From: Ignavibacteriaceae bacterium
Lineage (GTDB): Bacteria > Bacteroidota > Ignavibacteria > Ignavibacteriales > Ignavibacteriaceae
Length of the DNA stretch: 46,539 nt
Assembly: GCA_014860115.1 (NCBI GenBank)
Contig: JACZKK010000084.1
Coordinates: 1 to 46,539, forward strand
Direction of reading: 5' to 3'
The stretch's first letter is position 1, and each line of letters starts with the position of its first letter. This document shows, in pieces, positions 8,040 to 15,801 of this stretch. The translations under genes and the position numbers were made by a program. The notes beneath the pieces were generated by a model that did no database searches, had not been told where the DNA came from, and saw only the letters and a list, made by a program, of their open reading frames with translations.

Positions 8040-9032
8040 TTGAAAAACGTAATAGCATACGGTGTTATGGCCATTGTTCTTTTTCTTATTGGAATTTTTC
8101 TTGGCAGAAGCTGTGAGGACGAATCAGGAAACTATCATCGAACTCAAATTCTTCTCGGGACGGTTGTAGACATTCAGGTTCGTGAGACCGACGAAAAAAA
8201 AGCTAATGATGCAATAACAAAAGCATTTACAGAAATTATGAGAATTGATGATCTGTTTACAACATATAATGAGGACAGTCCTGTTCGGCAATTTAATCAT
8301 AGTAATGATTCAATCATCTCCGTTGATGAAGAGCTTTACAGTTTAATGGTTTTGTGTGATTCGGTTTGGAAGATGTCTGATGGATGTTTTGATGTTGCGC
8401 TTGAGCCTTTAATCCAGTTCTGGGGTTTTGATAGCAAATCCCCGGTTGTCCCGAATGAACTTGAAATAAAATCAGCGTTGCTTGAAAGTAATTGGAACAA
8501 AATAAAATTAGTTAATGACGGAAATGTTTTTCGTTCAGCAAAGACCGGATTAAACTTTGGCGCAATTGCAAAAGGATATGCCGTTGATAAGGCCGTCGAT
8601 GTTCTTCAAAATTCCGGGATACAATCGGCGCTTGTAAATGCTGGCGGAGAAATAAAAACAATTGGAAATGATTGGGTCGTTGGTGTTCAGCATCCGAGGA
8701 ATGTGAACGAAATCATCAGGCGGATAAAACTCAACGGAATGTCTGCTGCAACAAGCGGTGATTATGAAAACTATTTTAAAAAAGATAATGTGCGTTATCA
8801 CCATATACTCGATCCGAAGACAGGATATCCATCAAAAGGATTACAAAGTGTTACAGTAATACACAAAGACAACGCATTTGCAGATGGACTTGCAACCGCA
8901 GTTTTTGTAATGGGAAAAGAAAAAGGACTAAAATTAATTGAAAAGTTAAATGATACAGAAGTTATGATAATCGATGAAAACGGAGAGATTTTTTATTCAA
9001 GCGGATTTGAGAAGTTCTTGATTAATGATTAG
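8040..9032 (+). CDS. apbE: ApbE FAD:protein FMN transferase
   Basis: A 330-residue flavin transferase that attaches FMN from FAD to Thr of RnfG and RnfD in the periplasm, using Mg2+. An N-terminal membrane helix (about residues 5-21) anchors or exports it; Cys25 is not in a good lipobox. Family motifs are present: FWGFDSK, NFGAIAKGYAVDKAVDVL, NAGGEIKTIG, and YHHILDPKTGYP with its metal-binding Asp. The usual N-terminal MGT is LGT here. The start is a TTG one base after the preceding stop, with no evident ribosome site, so translation is probably coupled; an ATG at 8067 is an alternative. Its position in the operon fits flavinylation of the complex. Confidence 0.95.
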   Translation: MKNVIAYGVMAIVLFLIGIFLGRSCEDESGNYHRTQILLGTVVDIQVRETDEKKANDAITKAFTEIMRIDDLFTTYNEDSPVRQFNHSNDSIISVDEELYSLMVLCDSVWKMSDGCFDVALEPLIQFWGFDSKSPVVPNELEIKSALLESNWNKIKLVNDGNVFRSAKTGLNFGAIAKGYAVDKAVDVLQNSGIQSALVNAGGEIKTIGNDWVVGVQHPRNVNEIIRRIKLNGMSAATSGDYENYFKKDNVRYHHILDPKTGYPSKGLQSVTVIHKDNAFADGLATAVFVMGKEKGLKLIEKLNDTEVMIIDENGEIFYSSGFEKFLIND

Positions 9033-9040
9033 TGAATCTA

Positions 9041-9079
9041 CCTGACGGGAGTCAGGTTCGTGGCAATTTTCTTAGCCAC
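9041..9079. repeat. tandem hairpins upstream of rnfB
   Basis: Two small hairpins lie between apbE and rnfB. The first pairs CCTGAC (9041-9046) with GTCAGG (9051-9056) around a four-base loop. The second pairs GTGGC (9060-9064) with GCCAC (9075-9079). They run into CACGAATTAACACGAA, a sequence I recall as a frequent dispersed intergenic repeat in related genomes. No T tract follows. They may set mRNA stability or reduce read-through into rnfB. Confidence 0.45.
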
Positions 9080-9117
9080 TAATTTCACGAATTAACACGA
9101 ATGAAAAGGAAATTTTT

Positions 9118-9972
9118 ATGGACATAACAATAATTATAGCAATTGCTACAATGGGTGGGCTGGGATTTATTTTTGCGGGCGCACTTGCCTTTGCAGATAA
9201 AAAATTGCGGGTCGTTGAAGATCCCAAAATAGGAGAAGTAAATGACATTCTTCCAAATGCGAACTGTGGTGCTTGCGGTTTGGCTGGCTGTTACGATTTT
9301 GCGACAAATGTAGTGGATGGCAAAGTAAAAATAAACGGATGTCCTGTGGGCGGCCAGGAATTAGCAGATGAAATAGCAAGAATTTTGGGAATGGAAAGCA
9401 GTGCAAGCGTAAAACTGGTTGCAAGAGTTTTATGCAACGGCGGTAATGCAGAAGCTGTTATGAAAGAAAAAGCAGAATATAACGGCCCACAAGGCTGCTC
9501 TGTTCAAACAATTGTTGCCGGCGGACAAAAGATGTGCTTATACGGATGTCTCGGTGGCGGAGATTGTGTTGATGCATGTCAGTTCGGGGCAATATTTATG
9601 AACGAAAATGGATTGCCAACCATAGTTGAAGAACTTTGCACTGGCTGCGGACTATGTGTAGAAGCCTGTCCGCGCGGGATAATTGAAATTCATCCTGAGG
9701 ACAGAGAATTATTTGTGTTCTGTAAAAACCATGATGATCCAAAACGTTCGAAGGAGGTTTGTAATGTTGCGTGTTTCGGTTGCGGAATTTGTGCACGCAA
9801 ATCCGATGGCTCAATTGAGATGAGAGATTTTCTACCAGAAATTAATTATGAAAATCTTGATATTAGCAAAATCCCGATTGATAAATGTAAAACCGGTGCA
9901 ATCAGGTTGGTACATCCTGAAAAAGCGGCGGAGTTGCTGAAGCAGGAAAATATTGAAATCAAAGTAAATTAA
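9118..9972 (+). CDS. rnfB: Rnf complex subunit RnfB (ferredoxin-like)
   Basis: A 284-residue multi-cluster subunit that receives electrons from reduced ferredoxin. It has an N-terminal membrane helix (about 3-25). A [4Fe-4S] domain with Cys50, Cys53, Cys58 and Cys75 follows. Two ferredoxin motifs come next, with Cys140/144/150/154 and Cys164/167/170/174. An extra Cys group (215, 219, 222, 225) sits in the C-terminal third, as in long RnfB proteins of clostridia and Bacteroidota. AAAAGGAAA precedes the ATG. The gene is set apart from the rest of the operon by 85 bases with two hairpins, so its expression may differ in level. Confidence 0.96.
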   Translation: MDITIIIAIATMGGLGFIFAGALAFADKKLRVVEDPKIGEVNDILPNANCGACGLAGCYDFATNVVDGKVKINGCPVGGQELADEIARILGMESSASVKLVARVLCNGGNAEAVMKEKAEYNGPQGCSVQTIVAGGQKMCLYGCLGGGDCVDACQFGAIFMNENGLPTIVEELCTGCGLCVEACPRGIIEIHPEDRELFVFCKNHDDPKRSKEVCNVACFGCGICARKSDGSIEMRDFLPEINYENLDISKIPIDKCKTGAIRLVHPEKAAELLKQENIEIKVN

Positions 9973-9980
9973 CATTTTAA

Positions 9981-10041
9981 TTGTCATTCACGCGAAAGCG
10001 GGAATCCAACAAAATTGATTACTGCTCGAGGACGGAATGAC
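9981..10041. repeat. degenerate REP-like repeat overlapping the rseC start
   Basis: The spacer begins TTGTCATTCACGCGAAAGCG and continues GGAATCC, one base away from a dispersed palindrome consensus I remember from many genomes (GTCATTCCCGCGAAAGCGGG). The outer arms are GTCATTC (9983-9989) and GAATGAC (10035-10041). The second arm contains the ATG at 10037 used by the next gene, and GAGG just inside the arm serves as its ribosome site. Confidence 0.55.
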
Positions 10042-10483
10042 TGCAAGTAATATGTCTACAGAAGAACTTTACGAAGAAGGAATAGTTAAAGAAGCAAAAG
10101 ATGGAATTGCCATTGTAAGCATTCAGGATTCGGATAAGTGCCACGAATGCACAGCGAAAATTTATTGCAAACCGGGCAGCTCTGAAGAAAGAAGCTTAAC
10201 AGTTCGTGATCCGCACGGAGCTCACCCAGGTGATAAAGTTCGCATTGTTATTAAAGGAAGCAAAATACTGAGGGCATCGTTTTTATTGTACGGGATACCC
10301 CTGATTCTTCTGCTTGCAGGTATTTTTTTAGGAATGGAAGTGTTCACAATAAACAAAGAACTTTATTCGTCGCTTGCAGGAATCGGGTTAGTAGTCGTTT
10401 ATTCATTGCTTTTATCGTTTTTTTCACGAAAACCGAGGACAAAGGCTTACCCCGAGATAATATTTATTAGCCCGCCCCAATAA
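10037..10483 (+). CDS. RseC/MucC family membrane protein
   Basis: A 148-residue protein of the RseC family (SoxR-reducing system or RpoE regulation in enterobacteria, where it works with Rnf-type complexes). The N-terminal part has EEGIVKEAKDGIAIVSI, then a cytoplasmic Cys motif with Cys35, Cys38 and Cys44 (CHECTAKIYC). The second half contains two membrane helices, about 81-99 and 107-126. Being last in an rnf operon matches the known rnf-rseC association. An alternative start is the ATG at 10052, just before the conserved region. The first five residues, start codon and ribosome site of the longer form come from a dispersed repeat. SoxR is not seen in the window. Confidence 0.85.
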   Translation: MTASNMSTEELYEEGIVKEAKDGIAIVSIQDSDKCHECTAKIYCKPGSSEERSLTVRDPHGAHPGDKVRIVIKGSKILRASFLLYGIPLILLLAGIFLGMEVFTINKELYSSLAGIGLVVVYSLLLSFFSRKPRTKAYPEIIFISPPQ

Positions 10484-10499
10484 TTTATTTCTGTCACTT

Positions 10500-10515
10500 C
10501 TTGCCATTTGGCAAG
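10500..10515. terminator. hairpin after the Rnf operon
   Basis: CTTGCC at 10500-10505 pairs with GGCAAG at 10510-10515 around ATTT. It lies 17 bases after the last operon gene and is followed by an A/T-rich but not T-only stretch. It may mark the 3' end of the operon transcript; efficiency as an intrinsic terminator is doubtful. Confidence 0.35.
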
Positions 10516-10587
10516 CGAAATAAATATATTCCTACTGCGATTCTAATTCTTTACAGAAATTATTTTCTAACAATTTAAGGAGGTTCT

Positions 10588-11109
10588 ATGTTTAATGTAA
10601 AAAGAGTGCTTGTTCTGTCGGCGTTAATTTTCATTAATGCTTCCGCATTTGCAGAGCAGCCAATTTTTGTCAAGGAGTTTATGGGACAAGTTGATTTTGT
10701 TAAGGGTAGACTTATGCAGCTAGCTGATGCTATGCCCGAAGAATCTTATAGTTGGACTCCGGGTGAAGGGGTAAGATCGGTCGGAGAGGTTTATGTTCAC
10801 GCAGCCGAGGCTAATTATTATATGCTTAGTCTTATGAAAGGAGAAAAGTTTGATATGAGTTCTTCTAAAAGCAAGGCCGACAAAAAGACCGCGTTATCAT
10901 TAATGGAAAAATCTTTTGGAGATCTTAAAGAATCTGTTGCCCAATTCACTGACGAAGATCTTAATAGAGAAATAGAAGCTTTCGGAATGAAATTTTCCGT
11001 CAGGAATTTTATGGTTACTGTAATCGCACATTTGCATGAGCATCTTGGTCAGTCAATTGCTTATGCGAGAATGAACGGCGTAACTCCACCGTGGAGCGCA
11101 CAGGAATAA
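10588..11109 (+). CDS. secreted DinB-fold protein
   Basis: A 173-residue protein of the DinB/YfiT superfamily with a signal peptide (residues 1-22, ending SAFA). The four-helix bundle is recognisable from ESYSWTPGEGVRSVGEVYVHAAEANYYM (one helix's His) and HLHEHLGQSIAYARMNG near the end; the three His positions would bind a divalent metal. Family members include metal-dependent thiol transferases and hydrolases, but most DinB proteins have no known activity. AAGGAGG precedes the ATG, a strong site. It is a single-gene unit ended by a clear hairpin terminator. Confidence 0.82.
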   Translation: MFNVKRVLVLSALIFINASAFAEQPIFVKEFMGQVDFVKGRLMQLADAMPEESYSWTPGEGVRSVGEVYVHAAEANYYMLSLMKGEKFDMSSSKSKADKKTALSLMEKSFGDLKESVAQFTDEDLNREIEAFGMKFSVRNFMVTVIAHLHEHLGQSIAYARMNGVTPPWSAQE

Positions 11110-11123
11110 ATTGACTATTTAAG

Positions 11124-11149
11124 TGCCGGTATTAATTGCCGGCATTTTT
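11124..11149 (+). terminator. intrinsic terminator after the DinB gene
   Basis: TGCCGG (11124-11129) pairs with CCGGCA (11139-11144), followed by TTTTTA. The stop codon of the convergent DMT gene (11132-11134) lies in its loop, so it separates the two convergent genes. Confidence 0.8.
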
Positions 11150-12079
11150 ATTCTGTTGATTTTGTGTAACACTTACTTTTAGAATACTCACCATTAATAC
11201 TCCCGCCCCTATCCACTGAACGACATTAAGAATATTTCCTCTTAAAAAATATTCCAACAATACAGCCGTTAGAGGAAATGCGAGCTCACAAATAGTTGCT
11301 ACTGATGCGGTGATTCTTTTCAATCCATAATAGTAAAGAAAGATTGCTGCCCCACCAGTCGTAAAAGCGATGATAATAAATACAATTACCTGCTTTGTTG
11401 TAATCTCTGAGATGGAGCCGATATCACCTAACGATACAACAAGCACCAACATTATAAATGCAGAGAAAAGGAACCGCAGATACGTTCCCATCTCAAAAGA
11501 AACATTTTTCAAAGCCCGCTTACTTAGTACTGTTGAAGAACTGAATGCCAGCGCTGCTATTAAAGCAAATAGAGCGGCAATTGTTGTTTTATCTCCCGTA
11601 GCAAAATCAGGAAGCTGTGTTCCAAAGGTCATAAAGTAAGCACCGGTAATTGCCAGACCAGACCAGAGGAAAAATTGTTTTGAAAGCGCTTCTTTCAGAA
11701 ATATAGCAGCGAGGGTGATTGCAAAAACCGGCTGCAATTTTTGAAGAAGAATTACAACGGAAAGATTAACAAAATTCACATAAAAAAGAGCTTTAGTAAT
11801 AGCCATCGTACCAAGAGCTCCGCCAAGCAATGCAACCAAAAAGAAAGCCAACCAGTCTTTCCTTTGTAAAGTTTTTAATGATGGCATCTGCTTTATGAAA
11901 TACGGTGAAAGCAGAATAGCTACAATCGTACTTTCTACAAAAACCACCAGTGGAACAGGAAGGCTGTAAAGTACCGGACGAAGAACGATTCCATCTACTC
12001 CCCACAAGCTTGCAGCGATAATTACAAATAAAGGAGCCAAGTTGTTTTTTGTAGAGGAATAATTCTTGTCAGACTTCAT
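11132..12079 (-). CDS. DMT-superfamily (EamA) permease
   Basis: A 315-residue membrane protein with ten predicted helices in two EamA repeats (about residues 14-145 and 170-305). Typical features are LWGVDGIVLRPVL in helix 1, LQKLQPVFAITLAAIFLKEAL at the end of the first repeat and LAFPLTAVLLEYFLRGN at the end of the second. The family exports metabolites or takes up amino acids and nucleotide precursors; this member's substrate cannot be told. No good ribosome site precedes the ATG. It is divergent from the following small-gene cluster and converges on the DinB gene. Confidence 0.88.
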   Translation of the reverse strand: MKSDKNYSSTKNNLAPLFVIIAASLWGVDGIVLRPVLYSLPVPLVVFVESTIVAILLSPYFIKQMPSLKTLQRKDWLAFFLVALLGGALGTMAITKALFYVNFVNLSVVILLQKLQPVFAITLAAIFLKEALSKQFFLWSGLAITGAYFMTFGTQLPDFATGDKTTIAALFALIAALAFSSSTVLSKRALKNVSFEMGTYLRFLFSAFIMLVLVVSLGDIGSISEITTKQVIVFIIIAFTTGGAAIFLYYYGLKRITASVATICELAFPLTAVLLEYFLRGNILNVVQWIGAGVLMVSILKVSVTQNQQNKNAGN

Positions 12080-12206
12080 TTAGAATAAATATTTTTATTT
12101 TATGTTTGGGTATAAATTTATTTACTAATTAAGAGTTAAATATAATACAAAGATGTTTTGAAAATATTGACAATAATAATTACTACTTGAAAATGGAAAT
12201 ACTTAT

Positions 12207-12647
12207 ATGACAACAAAAGCTAAGTTACTAACCACCATCACAGCGATCACTCTCAGCATGGTTGTTTGGTCTTGTGCTTCTATTTCGGTGTTCAGCCCGG
12301 AAGCCTACAAACAAGCTGTAGATTTAAAAGTAGAGTCCTTGAATCTTATGTACTTCGCGACAATGCCTTATGCTGACTATGAAGAAGAGGTGATTTACCT
12401 AAACACAGAATTGGATAAAGCATTTGAGTTTTCCAAAGGCAGACCGAATAATGAAATATCTACCGAACAATGGGAAATTCTTATTGATAAAGAAGGAAAC
12501 CTGCTGGGGGGATTTTTGAAAAGGTGGGAAACGGAAGGCACGCTTTCTGAAATGTTTGTAACGGAGATGCAAATACTTGTGAGTGATGCCTTTGATACGA
12601 TTATAGGTCTTGAGAGCGGAAAGATAGATCAATCAGAATTTAAATAG
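12207..12647 (+). CDS. small lipoprotein of unknown function
   Basis: A 146-residue protein with an N-terminal hydrophobic signal ending VVWSC, a plausible but unusual lipobox (Cys23). The mature part is acidic and helical, with SPEAYKQAVDLKVESL directly after the signal. I do not recognise a family. It is followed after 11 bases by two further short genes, each with a good ribosome site (GAGGA, GAGG), so the three form an operon. The combination of an outer-membrane lipoprotein with two small cytoplasmic helical proteins is unexplained. Confidence 0.7.
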   Translation: MTTKAKLLTTITAITLSMVVWSCASISVFSPEAYKQAVDLKVESLNLMYFATMPYADYEEEVIYLNTELDKAFEFSKGRPNNEISTEQWEILIDKEGNLLGGFLKRWETEGTLSEMFVTEMQILVSDAFDTIIGLESGKIDQSEFK

Positions 12648-12658
12648 AGGACAATTAT

Positions 12659-12985
12659 ATGCCAACATTCAACGATTTTGTTTCTACGCTTAAGAGTGAT
12701 TTGCTGGATTTTGCAAAAGAAAATCTGGCGGAATACAAAGATGAACTGCTTAAAGATGGAACACTCTTCATAGAAAAAGCAAAGTCGGACCTGGAACGAT
12801 GGACAGAAGGGCTTGCATCTGGTGCACTCAGCAAGGAGGATTTTGAGTTTTTATTAAAAGGAAAAAAAGATCTTGCGCAAATGGAAGCACTGAAACAACT
12901 GGGATTATCCAAAATAAGGATAACAAAAATAACGAATAGCGTTATTGATGTTGTTGTTGGCAGTGCCGTAAAAACATTTCTTTAA
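12659..12985 (+). CDS. small helical protein of unknown function
   Basis: A 108-residue, charged, mostly helical protein with no signal peptide. The central stretch SKEDFEFLLKGKKDLAQMEAL and the C-terminal LGLSKIRITKITNSVIDVVV resemble conserved hypothetical proteins I have seen in several phyla, but I cannot attach a family name. The C-terminal 20 residues are hydrophobic and could touch the membrane. It sits in the middle of the three-gene unit after the lipoprotein, with GAGGA six bases before the ATG. Confidence 0.7.
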   Translation: MPTFNDFVSTLKSDLLDFAKENLAEYKDELLKDGTLFIEKAKSDLERWTEGLASGALSKEDFEFLLKGKKDLAQMEALKQLGLSKIRITKITNSVIDVVVGSAVKTFL

Positions 12986-13022
12986 TAATTTTTTAAACAA
13001 CTTTAATAGACTGAGGTTAAGA

Positions 13023-13211
13023 ATGGAACAACCAAAAGAGCAAACAGCAGCACTGCTTACCCAAATCTTATTTTCAAAACTTTCACACAGGTTTTTTGAA
13101 AAATATACAGAGTATGAAATGCAATCAGATTTTCTGAAGGATGAAATAATGAGCGTATATCACACCTTCCTTGAGAAACTTAGCAATCCGCCCGATACGA
13201 AAAAGAAGTAG
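13023..13211 (+). CDS. short protein of unknown function
   Basis: A 62-residue protein, helical and charged at both ends, with no signal peptide or known motif. Coding status is supported by GAGG nine bases before the ATG and by its place 37 bases after the preceding gene on the same strand. It ends just before a stable hairpin. No function can be suggested. Confidence 0.55.
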   Translation: MEQPKEQTAALLTQILFSKLSHRFFEKYTEYEMQSDFLKDEIMSVYHTFLEKLSNPPDTKKK

Positions 13212-13242
13212 TCTCACAGCCTTAAAATCTCCACAAGTTTTA

Positions 13243-13265
13243 GCAGGGAAAGGTCAGTTCCCTGC
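13243..13265 (+). terminator. stable hairpin after the three-gene unit
   Basis: GCAGGGAA (13243-13250) and TTCCCTGC (13258-13265) form a perfect 8-bp stem with a seven-base loop. No T tract follows directly. It may end the lipoprotein operon or protect its mRNA. Confidence 0.45.
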
Positions 13266-13297
13266 CACATCATCTTTCACACCTGATAAAATTTCCT

Positions 13298-13305
13298 TAA
13301 TTTTG
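13298..13305 (+). promoter_or_regulatory. possible Bacteroidota-type -7 element of the tRNA gene
   Basis: TAATTTTG matches the Bacteroidota -7 consensus TAnnTTTG and ends five bases before the mature tRNA. A clear -33 partner is not seen, so this is tentative. Confidence 0.25.
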
Positions 13306-13310
13306 CCCCC

Positions 13311-13383
13311 GCATCCTTAGCTCAGTTGGTAGAGCATCTGACTCTTAATCAGCAGGTCGCGGGTTCGAGTCCCGCAGGATGCA
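13311..13383 (+). tRNA. tRNA-Lys (anticodon CTT)
   Basis: A complete 73-nt cloverleaf. The acceptor GCATCCT pairs with AGGATGC, the D stem GCTC with GAGC, and the T stem GCGGG with CCCGC around TTCGAGT. The anticodon loop CTCTTAA carries CTT at 13344-13346. The outermost anticodon-stem pair is T-C rather than a Watson-Crick pair. CCA is not encoded (the bases after the discriminator A are CAA). A terminator follows immediately. Confidence 0.97.
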
Positions 13384-13387
13384 CAAA

Positions 13388-13423
13388 GGGTGCGATATAC
13401 TGCGGAATTCGCACCCGTTTTTC
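13388..13423 (+). terminator. tRNA-Lys terminator
   Basis: GGGTGCGA (13388-13395) pairs with TCGCACCC (13409-13416), then GTTTTTCT. The perfect 8-bp stem and T tract begin five bases after the tRNA. Read on the other strand it lies right after the stop codon of the convergent phosphatase gene and may serve both. Confidence 0.85.
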
Positions 13424-15030
13424 TATTCCCTCGTTAAAATCATAGATGTAATATCATCACTTTGTTCGGCTTCTCCGGCATACCCCTTCACATCCTCGAC
13501 GATAAGCTTGATAAATTCATCAACAAGTTGTCCGGAGTTTTCTTTTAAAAAACTTATCATTCTTTCGTCTGAATATTCTTCTTCTGCCGAGTTCATTGCT
13601 TCAGGTATTCCATCTGTGTATAAAAATAATTTATCTCCCGGATTCATTGAGAGAGTTTGTCCGGAATAAGGAATTCCTAAATCGAGCATTCCCAAACCAA
13701 TTCCCCCGGCTTCAATTTGCTCAAGTGTTCCATCTTTTCGTAATAGTAAAGCGGGATTATGGCCGGCGTTTAAAATATCAAGTGTTCCTGAATCTGATTC
13801 CAATACAATGATTGAAAAAGTTATATACTTATCGGGCGGAGATGCTTTATATATAAGCTTGTTCAGCTTGTCTGCAAGATCGGTCAGCGGCAGATTGAAT
13901 TCAAGGTAAGCGTGAAGAGCAGCATTCAATGTGCTTACAAGCAGCGCGGCAGAAATTCCTTTCCCTGCAACATCAGCCATTATTAAAGCATATTTCCCTT
14001 CGCCGAGATCGAAGCAGTCATAATAGTCACCACCGACTTCGCGCGACGGAATATTAATTCCGGATAATTGATAACCAGCTATCTTCGGTAATTTCTCCGG
14101 TATAATTTTTTGCTGAATAGCAGCAGCAAGATTAAGCTCTTTCTCGATCCTTTCTTTCTCAAGAGATTGTTTCAAGAGAAAATCGTTTTCAAGTGAAGCA
14201 TGAACCTGTCTGGTCACCGCCTGGAGAAGCATCTCATCCAAATCGTTGAACGCAGTTGTTCCACCACGTGTTTCCTTTTCTGAAAGAACAATTCGATAAG
14301 ACATATTATCGAATTCAAAAAAAGAGTCGATTTTATGTGGGCTGCTCAAAATGCTTTCCGGCCAAATGTTTTGTGGAAAAGTAATTTGATTTTCTACGAT
14401 GTTGTTTTGGACATCGGAAATAATTATAAGAGCAGAAGAAGCATTTGTTAATATTACAATACGTCCGAGTGCAATCTCAAAAAGTATTTTTTGATTTTCG
14501 TATTTGGATAGCTCGATCCCCGTATCAATTAAATTATTAAGCTGAAGAACTTTCTCATTCAGTTCAAAAATTAATTTCTTTTCATTTTTCTGGTTTATGA
14601 ATGACTTGTGCGCACTGTCAAAAACCTGAAGCAGTATTTGTAAAGTGATCTTATCAAAATCATTTAATTCGCCGCCACCCAGCTTTCCCCCAATGAGTAT
14701 TCCAAGAAAAGAAAAATCTGACAAAGGAAGCACCACAACTGCATTATATTTTTCACCCCTGAAATATTTAATAGGAGTTGGATTGTTCAGCGAAAGCAGG
14801 GAAAGATCGTCATCGCTGAACTTTTCCTGCGATTGAATACTTTTCCAATCAGAATCTTTCGTTGCTTTGTATAACAAATAAATTTTAGTGCTGATAAAAT
14901 TTCCACGCAGCAAATGCAGAAAATTCTTTGCCATTTCATCAAAAGTGAATGATTTACATAGGATTTCAAATCCTTCCTGAAAGGATTCAGATTGTAAGGT
15001 CAGCTTTTCAACTAAAGAATCTTTTTCCAA
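13423..15030 (-). CDS. soluble GAF-SpoIIE (PP2C) serine phosphatase
   Basis: A 535-residue cytoplasmic protein without membrane helices. Two GAF-like regions (about 20-150 and 165-290) precede a helix with LNLAAAIQQKIIPEKLP and a SpoIIE/RsbU-type PP2C domain (about 310-535). Its metal-binding motifs are all present: EVGGDYYD, MADVAGKG, NAGHNP, YTDGIPEA and SDDITSMIL. Such enzymes dephosphorylate STAS anti-anti-sigma proteins. The STAS gene immediately upstream (eight bases) is the natural substrate and the RsbW-like kinase gene lies just before that, so the three form a partner-switching operon. The start is a TTG without a ribosome site, consistent with coupling to the STAS gene. Confidence 0.92.
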   Translation of the reverse strand: MEKDSLVEKLTLQSESFQEGFEILCKSFTFDEMAKNFLHLLRGNFISTKIYLLYKATKDSDWKSIQSQEKFSDDDLSLLSLNNPTPIKYFRGEKYNAVVVLPLSDFSFLGILIGGKLGGGELNDFDKITLQILLQVFDSAHKSFINQKNEKKLIFELNEKVLQLNNLIDTGIELSKYENQKILFEIALGRIVILTNASSALIIISDVQNNIVENQITFPQNIWPESILSSPHKIDSFFEFDNMSYRIVLSEKETRGGTTAFNDLDEMLLQAVTRQVHASLENDFLLKQSLEKERIEKELNLAAAIQQKIIPEKLPKIAGYQLSGINIPSREVGGDYYDCFDLGEGKYALIMADVAGKGISAALLVSTLNAALHAYLEFNLPLTDLADKLNKLIYKASPPDKYITFSIIVLESDSGTLDILNAGHNPALLLRKDGTLEQIEAGGIGLGMLDLGIPYSGQTLSMNPGDKLFLYTDGIPEAMNSAEEEYSDERMISFLKENSGQLVDEFIKLIVEDVKGYAGEAEQSDDITSMILTRE

Positions 15031-15038
15031 TATAGTTT

Positions 15039-15371
15039 TTATTTTAGTGCAGACTCAATTGAATCAGCTTTTTCTGCAAACTGAAACAACCCCATTATGG
15101 AAAATGTTTTTTCTATTGTTGGGTCAAGATTAGTAAACACAAGCTTACCATTAGTCTGGCTTAATTTTTCAATTACCTCAATAAGGTGTGAAATACCAAT
15201 AGAGTTAACAACCTTTGATTTTTCTAAATTTAGAACAAGCTTATTTATGTTCGCATGTTTTTCGAGCTCCTGAACAATCTTCTCACCGCCCGTGTTATTT
15301 ATATATCCTTCAGTTTTTATTATCAGGGTTTTATCGTGTAATTCTGAAATTAAATTAAATTCAGTACTCAT
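15039..15371 (-). CDS. STAS-domain anti-anti-sigma factor (RsbV/SpoIIAA-like)
   Basis: A 110-residue single STAS domain. The strand-loop KLVLNLEKSKVVNSIGISHL contains the phosphorylation-loop region, with Ser57 as the candidate acceptor; the residue after it is Ile rather than the second Ser/Thr of SpoIIAA or RsbV, and Asn replaces the usual Asp. In the classical scheme the unphosphorylated protein binds the RsbW-like kinase and releases its partner. GGAGA precedes the ATG. The gene sits between the kinase (13 bases upstream) and the phosphatase (8 bases downstream), which fixes its likely partners. Confidence 0.9.
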   Translation of the reverse strand: MSTEFNLISELHDKTLIIKTEGYINNTGGEKIVQELEKHANINKLVLNLEKSKVVNSIGISHLIEVIEKLSQTNGKLVFTNLDPTIEKTFSIMGLFQFAEKADSIESALK

Positions 15372-15384
15372 TAAAGTTCTCCGT

Positions 15385-15801
15385 TTAAGTTAAATTTTTT
15401 ATGATTGTTATTCTTGTCCCGTTAGGTCCGGATTCAATGATAAGATCATCAGACATTGATTTCATAAGTTTAAGGCCCCATCCACGCTTGTGTGTGCTGT
15501 GAATTTTATCCCCGATATTTGGTTCTTCAACACTCCCTGGCTCAAAACCGGTTCCGTAATCAGTTACTAGAATTATTAATTTTTCTTTATCCATAGTAAA
15601 CTCAACATTCAGATAAGGGTTATTTTCGCCCGAATGTTCAAGACCATTTATAATTGCTTCAGTCACAACAATTTTGGCTTCATTTACTTTGTTTTCAGAA
15701 ATGCCAAAATGTTTACCCATTAGAAGAAGGCTCTCTACAGCGACTAACTCAATATCCGGTATGTTGGGCAGCTTCAGATCCAATTTGATAGGTGAATCCA
15801 T
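15385..15801 (-). CDS. RsbW-like anti-sigma serine kinase (HATPase)
   Basis: A 138-residue GHKL ATPase of the RsbW/SpoIIAB type. The N box [10 protein letters not shown] has Glu48 and Asn52, the G1 box is DYGTGF (Asp81 to Phe86), and GWGL at 107-110 is the G2 lid. These proteins phosphorylate STAS antagonists and hold a sigma factor or other target inactive. No sigma factor gene is in the window, so the target is encoded elsewhere or is not a sigma factor. It overlaps a possible upstream 39-codon frame as TAATG and has no strong ribosome site of its own. Confidence 0.9.
   Translation of the reverse strand: MDSPIKLDLKLPNIPDIELVAVESLLLMGKHFGISENKVNEAKIVVTEAIINGLEHSGENNPYLNVEFTMDKEKLIILVTDYGTGFEPGSVEEPNIGDKIHSTHKRGWGLKLMKSMSDDLIIESGPNGTRITIIKNLT

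Noticed and set aside
9981-10041. Insertion sequence or phage attachment site in the rnfB-rseC spacer
   Set aside because: There is no transposase or integrase gene nearby and the element is only about 60 bases; a REP-like repeat explains it.
13423-15801. Sigma-factor gene expected beside the RsbW-STAS module
   Set aside because: No reading frame in or next to the module has sigma-factor regions; the target of the kinase must be elsewhere.
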